Shown here one piece after another: positions 48,545 to 57,209 of a DNA stretch of 64,000 bases. The position numbers and the translations under genes were made by a program. Location of the stretch: positions 124,001 to 188,000 of the forward strand of contig CAVWBQ010000002.1 in NCBI GenBank assembly GCA_963753225.1. The letters run 5' to 3'. The DNA comes from Palsa-504 sp963753225. GTDB lineage: Bacteria; Actinomycetota; Actinomycetes; Streptosporangiales; Streptosporangiaceae. The notes below the pieces were generated by a model, which worked only from the letters and a program-made list of their open reading frames with translations, made no database searches and was not told where the DNA came from. Within the stretch, counting starts at the first letter, position 1, and every line of letters starts with the position of its first letter.

Positions 48545-49800
48545 CAGGTGCCCCCGAGCGCCTGGGCCGCGGCCGCGCCTGACCGGCAGCCGTCCTCGTG
48601 GAAACCCCAGCCGTGGTAGGCGCCTGCGAACGCGGTGACGTCCGTGTTCAGCCCGGGCAGGCGACGCTGCGCGGCCACCGAGGCCGGCGTGTAGACGGGA
48701 TGCGCGTAGGCCATCTTGTCGATGACCAGGCGCGGGTCGACCAGGCCCGCGCCGCCCAGCGTGACGATGTAATCCTCGCCCGCGGCCAGGTCCTGCAGCC
48801 GGTTCATGTGGTAATGGATGCGCGGCGCGGCGTGGTCCGGATCGCAGTGGCTGAGCTGGTAGTTCCACGACGCCTGGACGCCGGGGCGGGGGGGCAGCAT
48901 GGTGGCGTCGGTGTGCAGCAGGGCAGGGTTCTGGGTGTAGGTGAAGGCGCCGAGCACCTCGCGTTCGGCGTTGGTGGGCGGGTCGAGCAGGCGCAGCGCC
49001 TGGTCCGGGTGGGTGGCGATGACCACGGCGTCGAACCGGTACGTCTCGCCGGCCGCGTCGATCACCTCGGCGTGGGCCGGGCCGCGGCGCACCGCGCGCA
49101 CCGGCGTGGACAGCCGTATGTCGTGCAGCCGCTTGGCCGCGCGCTCGAGGTACGAGCGCGAGCCGCCGGTCACGGTCCGCCACGGCGGCGACCCGGACAC
49201 CGACAGCATCCCGTGGTTGGCCAGGAACGCGAACAGGTACCGGGCCGGGTAGCGCAGCGCGGTCCCGGTGGGGCAGGACCACACCGCGGCGACCAGGGGC
49301 AGGGCGAAATGGGCGGTGAAGTAGCGGGAGAACCCGCCCGTTCTGAGGAAATCGGCGAAAGTCTGGCCGACGTGGTCACCGGTGTCCAGGAGGCGGCGGG
49401 CGGCGCGGTGGAACCGCGGGACCTCGGTAAGCATCCGCAGGTAGCGGCCGCGTCCCCGGGGCAGCCCGGCGGCCAGGCCGGCCAGGCCGCGCCGGCCCGC
49501 GTACTGCAGGCCGCACCCGGCGCAGCGAACCGACATGCTCATCTGCGAGGGCTGGGTATCCACCCCGAGTTCGGCGAAGAGCCTGGTCAGCAGCGGGTAG
49601 GTGCGCTCGTTATAGACGATGAAGCCGGTGTCGACGCCGACCGGCGGTCCCGCGGGCGGCACGACCAGGTGGGTGTCGGCGTGGCCGCCGAGGCGGTCGT
49701 CCGCCTCGAACAGCGTCACGCGGTCGCTATGTGAGAGCAGATAGCCTGCGGTCATCCCGCTCACCCCGCTGCCGACGACGGCAATCCTCCGCTCGGTCAC
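48541..49800 (-). CDS. FAD-dependent amine-oxidase-like protein of the CFA/DUF1365 operon
   Basis: A 419-aa flavoprotein. RIAVVGSGVSGMTAGYLLS is the FAD Rossmann motif and DRLGGHADTHLV the following loop; VDTGFIVYNERTYPLL and the C-terminal TAFAGAYHGWGFHEDGCRSG complete it. Cysteines near residue 95 (CAGCGLQYAG) are a family feature. In the Rhodobacter furan-fatty-acid system, a homologous flavoprotein (UfaD type) desaturates the methylated acyl chain, and I infer a similar lipid oxidase role. GTG at 49800; overlaps DUF1365. Second gene of the operon starting at 51207. Confidence 0.88.
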   Translation of the reverse strand: MTERRIAVVGSGVSGMTAGYLLSHSDRVTLFEADDRLGGHADTHLVVPPAGPPVGVDTGFIVYNERTYPLLTRLFAELGVDTQPSQMSMSVRCAGCGLQYAGRRGLAGLAAGLPRGRGRYLRMLTEVPRFHRAARRLLDTGDHVGQTFADFLRTGGFSRYFTAHFALPLVAAVWSCPTGTALRYPARYLFAFLANHGMLSVSGSPPWRTVTGGSRSYLERAAKRLHDIRLSTPVRAVRRGPAHAEVIDAAGETYRFDAVVIATHPDQALRLLDPPTNAEREVLGAFTYTQNPALLHTDATMLPPRPGVQASWNYQLSHCDPDHAAPRIHYHMNRLQDLAAGEDYIVTLGGAGLVDPRLVIDKMAYAHPVYTPASVAAQRRLPGLNTDVTAFAGAYHGWGFHEDGCRSGAAAAQALGGTW

Positions 49801-49830
49801 GTGCCATCCCCCCTTCCTGGCCTGGGCTCG

Positions 49831-51207
49831 TTATTCGCGGCCGGTCGCCGTCCGGATTGGGGCGGCCGGCTCCCGGCCGAACAGATGCCGCAGCGCGCCG
49901 GTGAGTTCCGGCTGGCGGAACTGGTGCCCGGCCTGGATCAGCCGCTCCGGCCGGACGTACTGGCTGGCCTCGGCGATCTCCCTGGCGCCCTCGCCGCCGA
50001 GCAGCAGCCGGGGGCCGAATCCCGGGACCGGCAGCACCGCGGGGCGGCGCAGCACGGCGGCCAGCGCCCGGGTGTAGCCGGTGTTCCGCACCGGCTCAGG
50101 CGCGACCGCGTTGACCGGCCCGGACAGGCCGGGATCCAGCACCGCCCGCAGGTAGATGTCGAGCAGGTCGTCCAGGGCGATCCAGGCCAGCCACTGCTTG
50201 CCGGTGCCGAGCCGGCCGCCGAGGCCGGCCGCGAACAGCGGGCTGAGCAGGCGCAGCATGCCGCCGCGCGGCGTCTGGACGATGCCCGTCCTGACCTGGA
50301 CCGTGCGCAGGCCTGCCGCGGCGGCCGGGGCCGCGGCGTCCTCCCAGTCGGCCACCACGTCGGCGAGGAACCCCTCGCCGCGCGGACTGGCCTCGGTCAG
50401 GACCTCCTCGCCGCGGTCCGGGCCGTAGATGCCGATGGCCGACGCCGTGACGAACGCCCGCAGCCGCCCGGGTCGCCCGGCAGCGCTGGCGGCGGCCACT
50501 TCGGCCAGCTTGCGGGTGGGCAGGATCCGGCTGGCGCGGATCTCGTTCTTGCGCTCCGCGGTGAACCGGCCGCCGATCGAGGCGCCGGCCAGGTGGATCA
50601 CCGCGTCGATCCCGTCCAGCAGGTCCGCGGCCGGGTCTTCGGGCCGCCAGCAGCGCTCCCCGGGCCGGGGAGGCCTGCGCACCAGCGGGATGACCCGGTG
50701 CCCGCTGGTGGTCAGCAGCGCGGTCAGCGCCGTGCCGATCAGGCCGCTGGAGCCGGTGACCGCCACCGTCAGCGGATCGGGGTCTGGCCGCATGGCACGG
50801 GCGCGGGCCAGCGCGGCCAGGTCGGCGGCGAGCTGACGGTGCCGGTAGACGAACATGGACCGCAGCATCCGGGCGGGCAGCGGTGTCTCGACCACGTCGG
50901 TCACCAGCGTCGCCGCCTCCCCCGCCGGGCTGAACTGGTGCGTGTGCCGCCAGGGCAGCGGGAGGGAGGTGAGCGAGTCGGCAAAGGCGTTCGGCGGGTC
51001 GTAGGCGTCCGGCTGATGGACGGCGACCCAGCGCAGTCCGCCGGGCAGGCCGAGGATCGCGCGGCCGTCCCTGAGCGACCCCGCATCTGCGAGGACGGTG
51101 ACCGGCTGCCATGGTGGAGCCAGCCTGGTGATCGCCCCGGGTCTGGTATGCCAGGCGAACACCTCGTCACGGCCTGCGTCTATCACACTGGAGTACGTCA
51201 GTCCCAT
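49831..51207 (-). CDS. SRPBCC-TIGR01777 epimerase fusion
   Basis: A 458-aa protein. Residues about 1-150 are a cell-division-inhibitor-like SRPBCC domain (LTYSSVIDAGRDEVFAWHTRPGAITRLAPPW); 155-450 are a TIGR01777-type atypical SDR with GSSGLIGTAL as nucleotide loop, HLAGASIGGRF and SAIGIYGPDRGEEVLTE, and the DUF1731 end (FRQPELTGALRHLFG). Such proteins are commonly encoded with LitR/CarH-like regulators and photolyase. ATG at 51207 chosen; first gene of the minus operon divergent from the MerR-B12 regulator, so likely the light-controlled lead gene. Substrate unknown. Confidence 0.88.
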   Translation of the reverse strand: MGLTYSSVIDAGRDEVFAWHTRPGAITRLAPPWQPVTVLADAGSLRDGRAILGLPGGLRWVAVHQPDAYDPPNAFADSLTSLPLPWRHTHQFSPAGEAATLVTDVVETPLPARMLRSMFVYRHRQLAADLAALARARAMRPDPDPLTVAVTGSSGLIGTALTALLTTSGHRVIPLVRRPPRPGERCWRPEDPAADLLDGIDAVIHLAGASIGGRFTAERKNEIRASRILPTRKLAEVAAASAAGRPGRLRAFVTASAIGIYGPDRGEEVLTEASPRGEGFLADVVADWEDAAAPAAAAGLRTVQVRTGIVQTPRGGMLRLLSPLFAAGLGGRLGTGKQWLAWIALDDLLDIYLRAVLDPGLSGPVNAVAPEPVRNTGYTRALAAVLRRPAVLPVPGFGPRLLLGGEGAREIAEASQYVRPERLIQAGHQFRQPELTGALRHLFGREPAAPIRTATGRE

Positions 51208-51280
51208 TGCGTTAGTCCCATCGCGATTCCCAGCCCCATCCATGGCGTCGACGGCGCTCGTCAGGTGCCAGTCGGCATAG

Positions 51281-51360
51281 TAATAAATACTAAATTACAC
51301 TAAACTCTGAGTCCTCGAGCACGGAAAGACACTAACCATGAGTCCTCGAGCACGGAAAGT
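51281..51360. promoter_or_regulatory. AT-rich divergent promoter with 10-bp-phased ACTAAA sites, candidate LitR/CarH operator
   Basis: Between divergent SDR and MerR-B12 genes, TAATAAATACTAAATTACACTAAAC contrasts with the GC-rich surroundings. ACTAAA starts at 51289 and 51299, one helical turn apart, and ACTAAC at 51331. B12-dependent MerR photoreceptors bind short direct repeats over promoters as tetramers, so this fits, but is unproven. Confidence 0.5.
51308..51359. repeat. 21-bp direct duplication carrying the regulator's ribosome site
   Basis: A 21-bp sequence beginning TGAGTCCTCGAGC and ending CGGAAAG occurs exactly at 51308-51328 and 51339-51359. The second copy provides GGAAAG, 7 bases before the regulator ATG. 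The first copy leaves a spare ribosome-site-like GGAAAG followed by ATG at 51338 in another frame. Confidence 0.9.
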
Positions 51361-51365
51361 AACTG

Positions 51366-52154
51366 ATGCAGCTACGCGACGCCGCCGAGATGCTCGGCGT
51401 GCACTACCAGACGGCTTACGCGTGGGTGCGTCAGGGAGTCCTCCCGGCCAGGAAGACCGGCCGCGGCTACGACGTCAGCGAAGGTGACGTCAGCGCGCTC
51501 GCGGCCAGGCGCGCGTCGGGTACCGCGCCGCAGCCGCACATCCAGGTGCGCGACTGGGCGGCTCAGGCCGACCGGCTGCACGCGGCCGTCATGACCGGCG
51601 ACGAGACCACGGCGCGGCACCTTTTCGCCCGGCTCGCGCGCGGCGTGCCGCTGACCGATCTGTGCGAGCGGATCGTCGCGCCCGCACTGCGGCGGGTCGG
51701 CGATGACTGGGCCTCAGGCGTGGTGTCGATCGCGTCCGAGCACCGGGCCAGCGCCATCTGCGAGCGGCTCATCGCCGCCCGTACCCACCAGCCGCAGGGC
51801 CGCCCGCGCGGCATCGCGGTGGTGACCACGCCGCCAGGGGAACGGCACGGTTTGCCGGCCCTGATGGCCACGGCGTGCCTGCGCGAAGACCGCTGGCTTG
51901 TGCACCACCTGGCAGCCGACCTGCCGGTCGCCGAGGTGACCGGACTGACCGGACTGGTCAAGGAGACCGGTGCCAGCCTGGTGGTGCTCTCCGCGGCCAC
52001 TGCCGAAGGGGTGCAGCGGGCCGGCGAGGAGGCGAACGAGATCACCCGGTCCGCGGCCGGGCTGCGGGTGCTGACCGGACGGCCCGGTGAGAGCCTCGGC
52101 CAGCTGCGGCAGCAGGCCCGGGCCACCCTGGCCCGCCCAGCGGAGGGTAGTTAG
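51366..52154 (+). CDS. litR: MerR-family cobalamin-binding regulator (LitR/CarH type photoreceptor)
   Basis: A 262-aa protein. MerR helix-turn-helix at 1-60 (LRDAAEMLGVHYQTAYAWVRQGVLPARKTGRGYDVSEGDV); four-helix capping domain (about 75-145, with DWASGVVSIASEHRAS); B12-binding Rossmann-like domain from about 148 with TPPGERHGL, whose E159-x-H161 matches the axial histidine motif of CarH, then VVLSAATAEGV. These proteins bind adenosylcobalamin in the dark and repress; light breaks the Co-C bond and releases DNA. The neighbours (photolyase, CFA/FAD/DUF1365 genes) are typical light-induced genes. ATG at 51366 with GGAAAG. The name litR is by architecture and context. Confidence 0.85.
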   Translation: MQLRDAAEMLGVHYQTAYAWVRQGVLPARKTGRGYDVSEGDVSALAARRASGTAPQPHIQVRDWAAQADRLHAAVMTGDETTARHLFARLARGVPLTDLCERIVAPALRRVGDDWASGVVSIASEHRASAICERLIAARTHQPQGRPRGIAVVTTPPGERHGLPALMATACLREDRWLVHHLAADLPVAEVTGLTGLVKETGASLVVLSAATAEGVQRAGEEANEITRSAAGLRVLTGRPGESLGQLRQQARATLARPAEGS

Positions 52155-53008
52155 CCGGGCCGGCGGGGGATCAGGCGGGCGGCGAAGGCGGAGAGCTGAT
52201 CCTTCTGCTCGGACAGGCCGGTCGAGACGGGAGACACGACGAGCCGCGTCGTGCCGCTCGCGGCGTGCGCGGCCACGTCGTCGGCGGTCGCGTCGATGGC
52301 TCCCCAGCGGGTGTACTCCAGCGCGGCCGGGTCCCGGCCCGCAGCCAGGGCGGTCTCCCGCATCAGGTCGAGCTGGGCAGCCCGTTCGGCCGCGGTGAGA
52401 CGGCCGCCGGCGAAGTAGCCGTCGCCGCGGAGTCCGGCGCGGCGGGCCGCGGCCGGGCTGGACCCGCCGACGTGGATGGGCAGCCGGCCCAGCGGCTTGG
52501 GAAAGCTGCACAGGCTGGTGAAGGAGAAGAAGTCCCCGTCGAAGCTGACCCCGTTCTCATCTCCGTCCCAGAGCAGCCGCAGCACGTCGATGGCCTCGTC
52601 CGCGCGGCGGCCGCGGGTGGCGAAGTCGACGCCGCCCGCCATGGCCTCGCCGGGCAGCGCGCCAACGCCCACGGTGAGCAGGCGCATCCGGCCCTTGGAC
52701 AGCACGTCGAGGGTGGCCAGCCGCTTGGCCAGGGCTACCGGGTGATGGTAGGGCAGCAGCAGGACGCCGGTGCCGAGCAGGATGCGTTCGGTGGCCGCCG
52801 CGACGAAGGCCAGGCACTCGAGCGGATCGGCGATCGGCGTGGACGCCGGGAAGATGGCCGGGCCGACGCTCGCGCCCGGGTAGAGCGCGATGTGCTCGGG
52901 AAAGTAGAAGGACTCGAAGCCGCACTGCTCCGCGTGCCGGGCCACCGCGATCATCTGGTCCGGGTCGGTGCCGTAGAGACCGGTGTTGTAGCTGAGCCCG
53001 AACTTCAT
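52151..53008 (-). CDS. F420-dependent LLM-class oxidoreductase
   Basis: A 285-aa luciferase-like TIM barrel: MKFGLSYNTGLYGTDPDQMIAVARHAEQCGFESFYFPEHIAL opens the fold; LLLPYHHPVALAKRLATLDVLSKGRMRLLTVGVG is the hallmark of the actinomycete F420-dependent subgroup. The final helix region is short. It uses F420 or FMN; substrate unknown. It overlaps the litR 3' end by 4 bp (convergent) and diverges from the 2H-like gene, with starts sharing an ATG/CAT overlap. Confidence 0.85.
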   Translation of the reverse strand: MKFGLSYNTGLYGTDPDQMIAVARHAEQCGFESFYFPEHIALYPGASVGPAIFPASTPIADPLECLAFVAAATERILLGTGVLLLPYHHPVALAKRLATLDVLSKGRMRLLTVGVGALPGEAMAGGVDFATRGRRADEAIDVLRLLWDGDENGVSFDGDFFSFTSLCSFPKPLGRLPIHVGGSSPAAARRAGLRGDGYFAGGRLTAAERAAQLDLMRETALAAGRDPAALEYTRWGAIDATADDVAAHAASGTTRLVVSPVSTGLSEQKDQLSAFAARLIPRRPG

Positions 53009-53039
53009 GCTCGCAATCTACTGCCCGTACGATCATCCG

Positions 53040-53771
53040 GTGGGAAACCGTTTCATCTCGGCCGTGGCCTTCTACGGGCCGAAAACAGGCCGGCTACGCG
53101 AGTTCCTGACCGGGGTGCAGGCGCTGATCGCCGAGCACGTCGGCGGCGACTTCCGCCCGTACACCCTGGAACAGGTGCACGCCACGCTGATCGCGCTCAA
53201 CGGCGCGCGCGAGGGCGGCACGATCGTCAACGAGTACATGCTCGAGCACACGGGCCAGCGGCGCGAGATGGACCTGCCCCGGGTGATGGACCTCCTGGCC
53301 CGGCGCTTCGCGACGCCGCTGCGGGTCAGGATCGGCGGGTTCCGGCCGGAGCAGGCGGTCCCGTTCACCAGCCGGGGCCAGCATCTGGCCGAACGGACCT
53401 TCTCGGTGCAAGGTGAGGCGTTCGTGCTGGTGGGATGGCCGGCCGACTCGCTGACCGGGGCGGGAATGCCGGTGGACGAGCTAAGGCGCGAGATGAACGC
53501 CGCGGGGGTGCTGCACCGCTACCACACCCGGCCCGCCGACGTCGACAACGACCTGCACCTGGTGGTGGGGCACCACGCAGGCGCTCCGCCCGCCGCGCTC
53601 GCCCTGGCCACCGCCGCCGTCCGGGACAAGCTGGCCGCCGACCCGGCGGAACTGGCCATCGGCCTGTCCGACGTCACGATCGTCGCGGCCGACTCCCACA
53701 CGCTGGCGCCGCCGCTCTACGTTAGCGGCGTTCCGGCCGCCGCGGCCGAGGTGCTGGCGCTCGTGCGGTAA
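53040..53771 (+). CDS. 2H phosphoesterase-like (RNA ligase-like) protein
   Basis: A 243-aa protein with two histidine blocks: VHATLIALNG (about 47) and DLHLVVGHH (about 172), reminiscent of the HxT-type pairs of the 2H superfamily (2'-5' RNA ligase, cyclic phosphodiesterase), although the second lacks the usual Thr/Ser at +2. Function thus uncertain. GTG at 53040 is chosen as the fold starts at RFISAVAFYG; an ATG at 53007 is in frame and overlaps the divergent LLM gene. No neighbour suggests a role. Ends before a strong terminator. Confidence 0.55.
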   Translation: MGNRFISAVAFYGPKTGRLREFLTGVQALIAEHVGGDFRPYTLEQVHATLIALNGAREGGTIVNEYMLEHTGQRREMDLPRVMDLLARRFATPLRVRIGGFRPEQAVPFTSRGQHLAERTFSVQGEAFVLVGWPADSLTGAGMPVDELRREMNAAGVLHRYHTRPADVDNDLHLVVGHHAGAPPAALALATAAVRDKLAADPAELAIGLSDVTIVAADSHTLAPPLYVSGVPAAAAEVLALVR

Positions 53772-53855
53772 CCCAGCAGCGCGACCTCGCCCGCTCTCAC
53801 GCCAGCACCATAAACCCGCACCCAGGTGCCGGAATCAAGCCCGGGCTAGAGCAAA

Positions 53856-53883
53856 CTGGCCCCCGGGTCACGCCGGGGGCCAG
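53856..53883. terminator. 11-bp perfect GC hairpin between convergent genes
   Basis: CTGGCCCCCGG (53856-53866) and CCGGGGGCCAG (53873-53883) with a 6-base loop, between the 2H-like gene and the wall hydrolase, and useful for both. No T tract, as usual in such genomes. Confidence 0.8.
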
Positions 53884-53902
53884 CCTTGTGAAATGGCGCT
53901 GA

Positions 53903-55171
53903 TCAGTACGAGTGGTATTTCTTCTCGTTGGCCCAGGCGCCGCACGGGTTCTTCCACCGGCCGCTGATGTAGCTTTCGCCCCAGCGGATCTGGGTCGCGG
54001 CGTCGGACGTCCCGCCGTACCTAGGCGGGTTCGCAGCCTGGTAGGTCGCCGGGTATGGTGCCCCGTTCACGCCGTGGCCATGGGCCTGCGGGATGCCGTA
54101 CGCGCCGGACCCATTCAGGGCCGTGGGGCTCCAGTGGCTTTCCTGGGTCCACAGTGAATCGAGGCAAGACTGCTGGTCCTGGCCCCAGCCGTAACCGGGG
54201 AACAGGCTGTACGCGTACGTCTTCTCGGCGGACGGCGTCACCGGCGTGGGGCCGCCCGTGCCGCTGTACTGGACCGATCCGTAGTACTGGCCGTCGCCGA
54301 AGGCGAAGACGCCGCCGTCGGCGCCGACCTCCCAGTAACCCTTGGCGCTCGGCGTTGCCGCGATCCCGGCCATGGGAGCGTTCAGTGGCTTACCGCCCAT
54401 CGACCCGAAGAACCCCGCGTCGCCGAACGAGAAGATCCCGCCGTCCGAGGCGACCTCCCAGTACCCCTTGCCGTCCCGGGTGGCCGCGATCCCGGTCACC
54501 GGGGCATTCAGCGGCTTACCGCCCATCGACCCGAAGAACCCCGCGTCGCCGAACGCGAAGATCCCGCCGTCCGAGGCCACCTCCCAGTAACCCCCGCCGT
54601 CCGGCGTCGGCGCGATGCTAACGATCGGCTTGTTCAGGGCCTTGCCGCCCATCGACCCGTAGAACCCCGCGTCGCCGAACGCGAAGATCCCGCCGTCCGA
54701 GGCGACCTCCCAGTACCCCTTGCCGTCCCGGGTGGCCGCGATCCCGGTCACCGGGGCATTCAGCGGCTTACCGCCCATCGACCCGTAGAACCCGGCGTCG
54801 CCGAACGCGAAAATTCCCCCGTCCGAGGCCACCTCCCAGTAACCCCGGCCATCTGGCGTGGCCGCCAGCCCGACCACGGGCTTGCTGAGGGCCTTGCCGC
54901 CCATCGACCCGTAGAACCCCGCGTCGCCGAACGCGAAGACGCCGCCGTCGGAGGTCGCCAGCCAGTAACCGGCGCCGGTGGGCGTGCCAGCCAGGCCGAC
55001 CGGCGGCGCGTTGACCGCAGTCGCGGCGAAGGCGGGTGCCGCCACCGTCCAGCTGGCGGTCATGGCCGCGACAGAGGCCATGACGACCGCGCTCTTCCTG
55101 GTTGCAGCCGGACCGAGCCGGGTTCGCGACCGGGCGGCCATTCGCGGCCGACGGAATACCTTCCTGATCAT
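53903..55171 (-). CDS. Secreted wall hydrolase: six 42-aa propeller-like repeats + transglycosylase-like C-terminus
   Basis: A 422-aa secreted protein. Signal region to AAPAFA (about 50). Six repeats of 42 residues follow (consensus GGKxLNxPVxGIAATxDGKGYWEVASDGGIFAFGDAGFYGSM split here: GYWEVASDGGIFAFGDAGF). The C-terminal 90 residues (CLDSLWTQESHWSPTALNGSGAYGIPQ, TQIRWGESYISGRW) are the lysozyme-like aggregation-promoting-factor/transglycosylase type with catalytic Glu in QESHW. Probably cleaves peptidoglycan, with the repeats binding wall or spacing the enzyme. It is encoded next to, and divergent from, a two-component system, and has a long 5' leader that may be a riboswitch. Confidence 0.85.
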   Translation of the reverse strand: MIRKVFRRPRMAARSRTRLGPAATRKSAVVMASVAAMTASWTVAAPAFAATAVNAPPVGLAGTPTGAGYWLATSDGGVFAFGDAGFYGSMGGKALSKPVVGLAATPDGRGYWEVASDGGIFAFGDAGFYGSMGGKPLNAPVTGIAATRDGKGYWEVASDGGIFAFGDAGFYGSMGGKALNKPIVSIAPTPDGGGYWEVASDGGIFAFGDAGFFGSMGGKPLNAPVTGIAATRDGKGYWEVASDGGIFSFGDAGFFGSMGGKPLNAPMAGIAATPSAKGYWEVGADGGVFAFGDGQYYGSVQYSGTGGPTPVTPSAEKTYAYSLFPGYGWGQDQQSCLDSLWTQESHWSPTALNGSGAYGIPQAHGHGVNGAPYPATYQAANPPRYGGTSDAATQIRWGESYISGRWKNPCGAWANEKKYHSY

Positions 55172-55194
55172 TTACCATTGTCCTTTCGTCGCAG

Positions 55195-55410
55195 CACGCA
55201 GAGTTTTCTCGCGCCAGGATGATTCGCCGATGGCCGTAATAGCGGTGAAGCTTCAGCGGATTCAGCTCGGCATGACCCATTCATCGTGCCGGCCTCTGGC
55301 GGACCAGGGCATCGGAGATTCCCCGCGTCGCCAGGCAGGGTTACCCCGCGAACCGGACAAAATGGCCGACGCGGCGGGATGTCAGCGGCGCTCGCATTCC
55401 GGGCGCTCGC
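55195..55410 (-). promoter_or_regulatory. Candidate c-di-AMP (ydaO-type) riboswitch upstream of wall hydrolase
   Basis: The minus-strand leader is over 200 nt. Read by eye it holds, in order, GCGGGGTAACCCT, GCGGGGAATCTCCG, and GCTGAATCCGCTGAAGC followed by CACCGCTATTACGG, resembling the ydaO blocks G-GGGGAACCCA, GGGTGAATCC and CCGAATCCGTCAG-TAACC. In actinobacteria such riboswitches usually precede wall-hydrolase genes, as here. I could not fold it or confirm the P1 helix, so it stays tentative; it may instead be ordinary leader. Confidence 0.35.
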
Positions 55411-55469
55411 GGGAAACATAGGGTTTTCCCTGTAGACGCTGGCTTGCGCCGCCGGTCAGACTGTGACAC

Positions 55470-57209
55470 GTGAACCTGGCAGGGGTGCTCCCGCGGGCGC
55501 GGCAGGGGCGCGCCCGCGAATCACCGCTGCCGGTGCTCTACGCCACGGTGTTCCCGGCTGCGGCGATCTCGATAACGATCGCCTTCTGGCCGATGTGGGA
55601 GCAGCGCCCTTTTCTCGCGCTGGGCAGTGAATTCCTCTCACTGGCGCTGGTCGCGGCGGGCATCTTGCTGTTCGAGGAGCCCGCCCAGCGCGGTACCGCG
55701 ATCATGCTTATCGCGGCCGGCCTGCTGCTGACCGCGGGCTGGGTCAACGAGTGGCGGATCGGGCCGCTTCCGCTGATCTCGGTGCCCGCCAGCCCGCTGG
55801 GGATCGTCCTGGCCGGCTGGGCCATGTTCCGGTATCCGCACCTGCCCGCCGAGGTACGCCGCGACCGCCGGCTCTTCGTCACCATCGTCACCTGGTACGT
55901 GATCGGCGAGATCATTTTCATCGTGATCTCCCGGCCAGGCTGGAACGGCTTCCCGGCGGCGGCGTGGTGGCCGACAATGTATGCCGACCGGTCTTTGTTT
56001 AGCGTCGTCTCCCGGATAGTGCCAATCGGTGGTATCGCGTTCGCGGTTATCTATATGAGCCTGTGGCTGCACCGATGGAGAAAATCGCGTGGAATAGCCC
56101 GCAGGCTGGTGACACCGATTGCCATTGCCTCATCCGCGGTATGCGCGGCGACGATAGCAGAACTCATTGCCGTTGTGACGTCGGCAAACTCTCATGACCT
56201 CAGCACGATCTACGCCATAGAGGCGTATCTGCAGATCTGCGTGCCGCTGGCCTTCGTCATCTCGGTGATGCGCCGCCGCCTGGTGCGCACCCGCATCGTC
56301 GGGCTGATCCTGCACCTGCGGGGACCCGCCCGGCTGTCGTCGGTAACCGGTGCCCTGCAGTCCGTCTTCGAAGATCCTGACCTGGAAATCGTCGACGGCT
56401 CCGCCGCGCTCCGGCGGGCTGCCGCAGATCACGACCGGATATGCCTGCCCATCCGGTCCAGTTCGGGTGAGCAGCTGGCGGTCGTCATGGCCGACCGCTC
56501 GCTGTCCCCGAACGACGACCTGGTGCGTGCAGCCCTGGCCGCTAGCTCGTTCGCCCTGGAGAACGCCCAGCTGGAAAAGGCACTCCGGGCTCAGCTGCAG
56601 GAGGTGCACGAATCACGGCTGCGCATCATCGAGGCGGGGGTGACCGAACGCCGACGGTTGGAACGGGACCTGCACGACGGTACCCAGCAACGGCTCCTCG
56701 GCCTCAAGATCATGCTTGGCGCCGCCGAGGCAGACATCGCGGACGATGCTACCCGGGCCGTGATCGGCAGGGTCAGGAACGAGCTCGGCAGCGTTCTCGA
56801 CGAACTCAGGGACCTCGCCCACGGAATACACCCGGCCGTTCTCAGCCAGGTCGGACTGGCCCAGGCCGTGCAGTCGCTGGCGGATCGTTACACCACGCCG
56901 GTACAGGTGAGCCTGCCGCCCGGCCGTTTCCCTGATTCCGCCGAGCTGACCGCGTACTTCGTGGTCGCGGAATCCATCACCAACGCGATAAAGCACGCCG
57001 ACGCCAGCGTGATCACGGTAACCGGAAACCTGGCGGACGGATCGCTGCGCATCGAGATAGCCGACGACGGGAAGGGCGGTGCTAGTGAGAGCGCCGGAAC
57101 GGGGATCCGCGGGGCCATCGACCGGGTACGCGGCGTGGGCGGCGAGCTCGTCCTGGAGAGCCCAGCAGGCCGTGGCACGCTGGTCAAGGTGGTGATCCCA
57201 TGCGCATAG
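55470..57209 (+). CDS. NarL-type sensor histidine kinase
   Basis: A 579-aa sensor with about six to eight N-terminal TMs (YATVFPAAAISITIAFW to ICVPLAFVISVM, residues 25-270), a short GAF-like linker (GEQLAVVMADRSL), HisKA_3 dimerisation helix with phosphorylated His402 (RRRLERDLHDGTQQRLLGL), and HATPase_c (VVAESITNAIKHADA, IADDGKGGA, GTGIRGAIDRV). GTG at 55470. Overlaps the response regulator by 10 bp. The pair sits between two wall hydrolases with the same repeats, suggesting envelope sensing; the ligand is unknown. Confidence 0.9.
   Translation: MNLAGVLPRARQGRARESPLPVLYATVFPAAAISITIAFWPMWEQRPFLALGSEFLSLALVAAGILLFEEPAQRGTAIMLIAAGLLLTAGWVNEWRIGPLPLISVPASPLGIVLAGWAMFRYPHLPAEVRRDRRLFVTIVTWYVIGEIIFIVISRPGWNGFPAAAWWPTMYADRSLFSVVSRIVPIGGIAFAVIYMSLWLHRWRKSRGIARRLVTPIAIASSAVCAATIAELIAVVTSANSHDLSTIYAIEAYLQICVPLAFVISVMRRRLVRTRIVGLILHLRGPARLSSVTGALQSVFEDPDLEIVDGSAALRRAAADHDRICLPIRSSSGEQLAVVMADRSLSPNDDLVRAALAASSFALENAQLEKALRAQLQEVHESRLRIIEAGVTERRRLERDLHDGTQQRLLGLKIMLGAAEADIADDATRAVIGRVRNELGSVLDELRDLAHGIHPAVLSQVGLAQAVQSLADRYTTPVQVSLPPGRFPDSAELTAYFVVAESITNAIKHADASVITVTGNLADGSLRIEIADDGKGGASESAGTGIRGAIDRVRGVGGELVLESPAGRGTLVKVVIPCA

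Noticed and set aside
51338..51489. Small upstream reading frame (ATG at 51338) overlapping the MerR-B12 gene start
   Set aside because: It arises from the 21-bp duplication; its product is Arg-rich and unlike a protein, so a leader peptide is unsupported.
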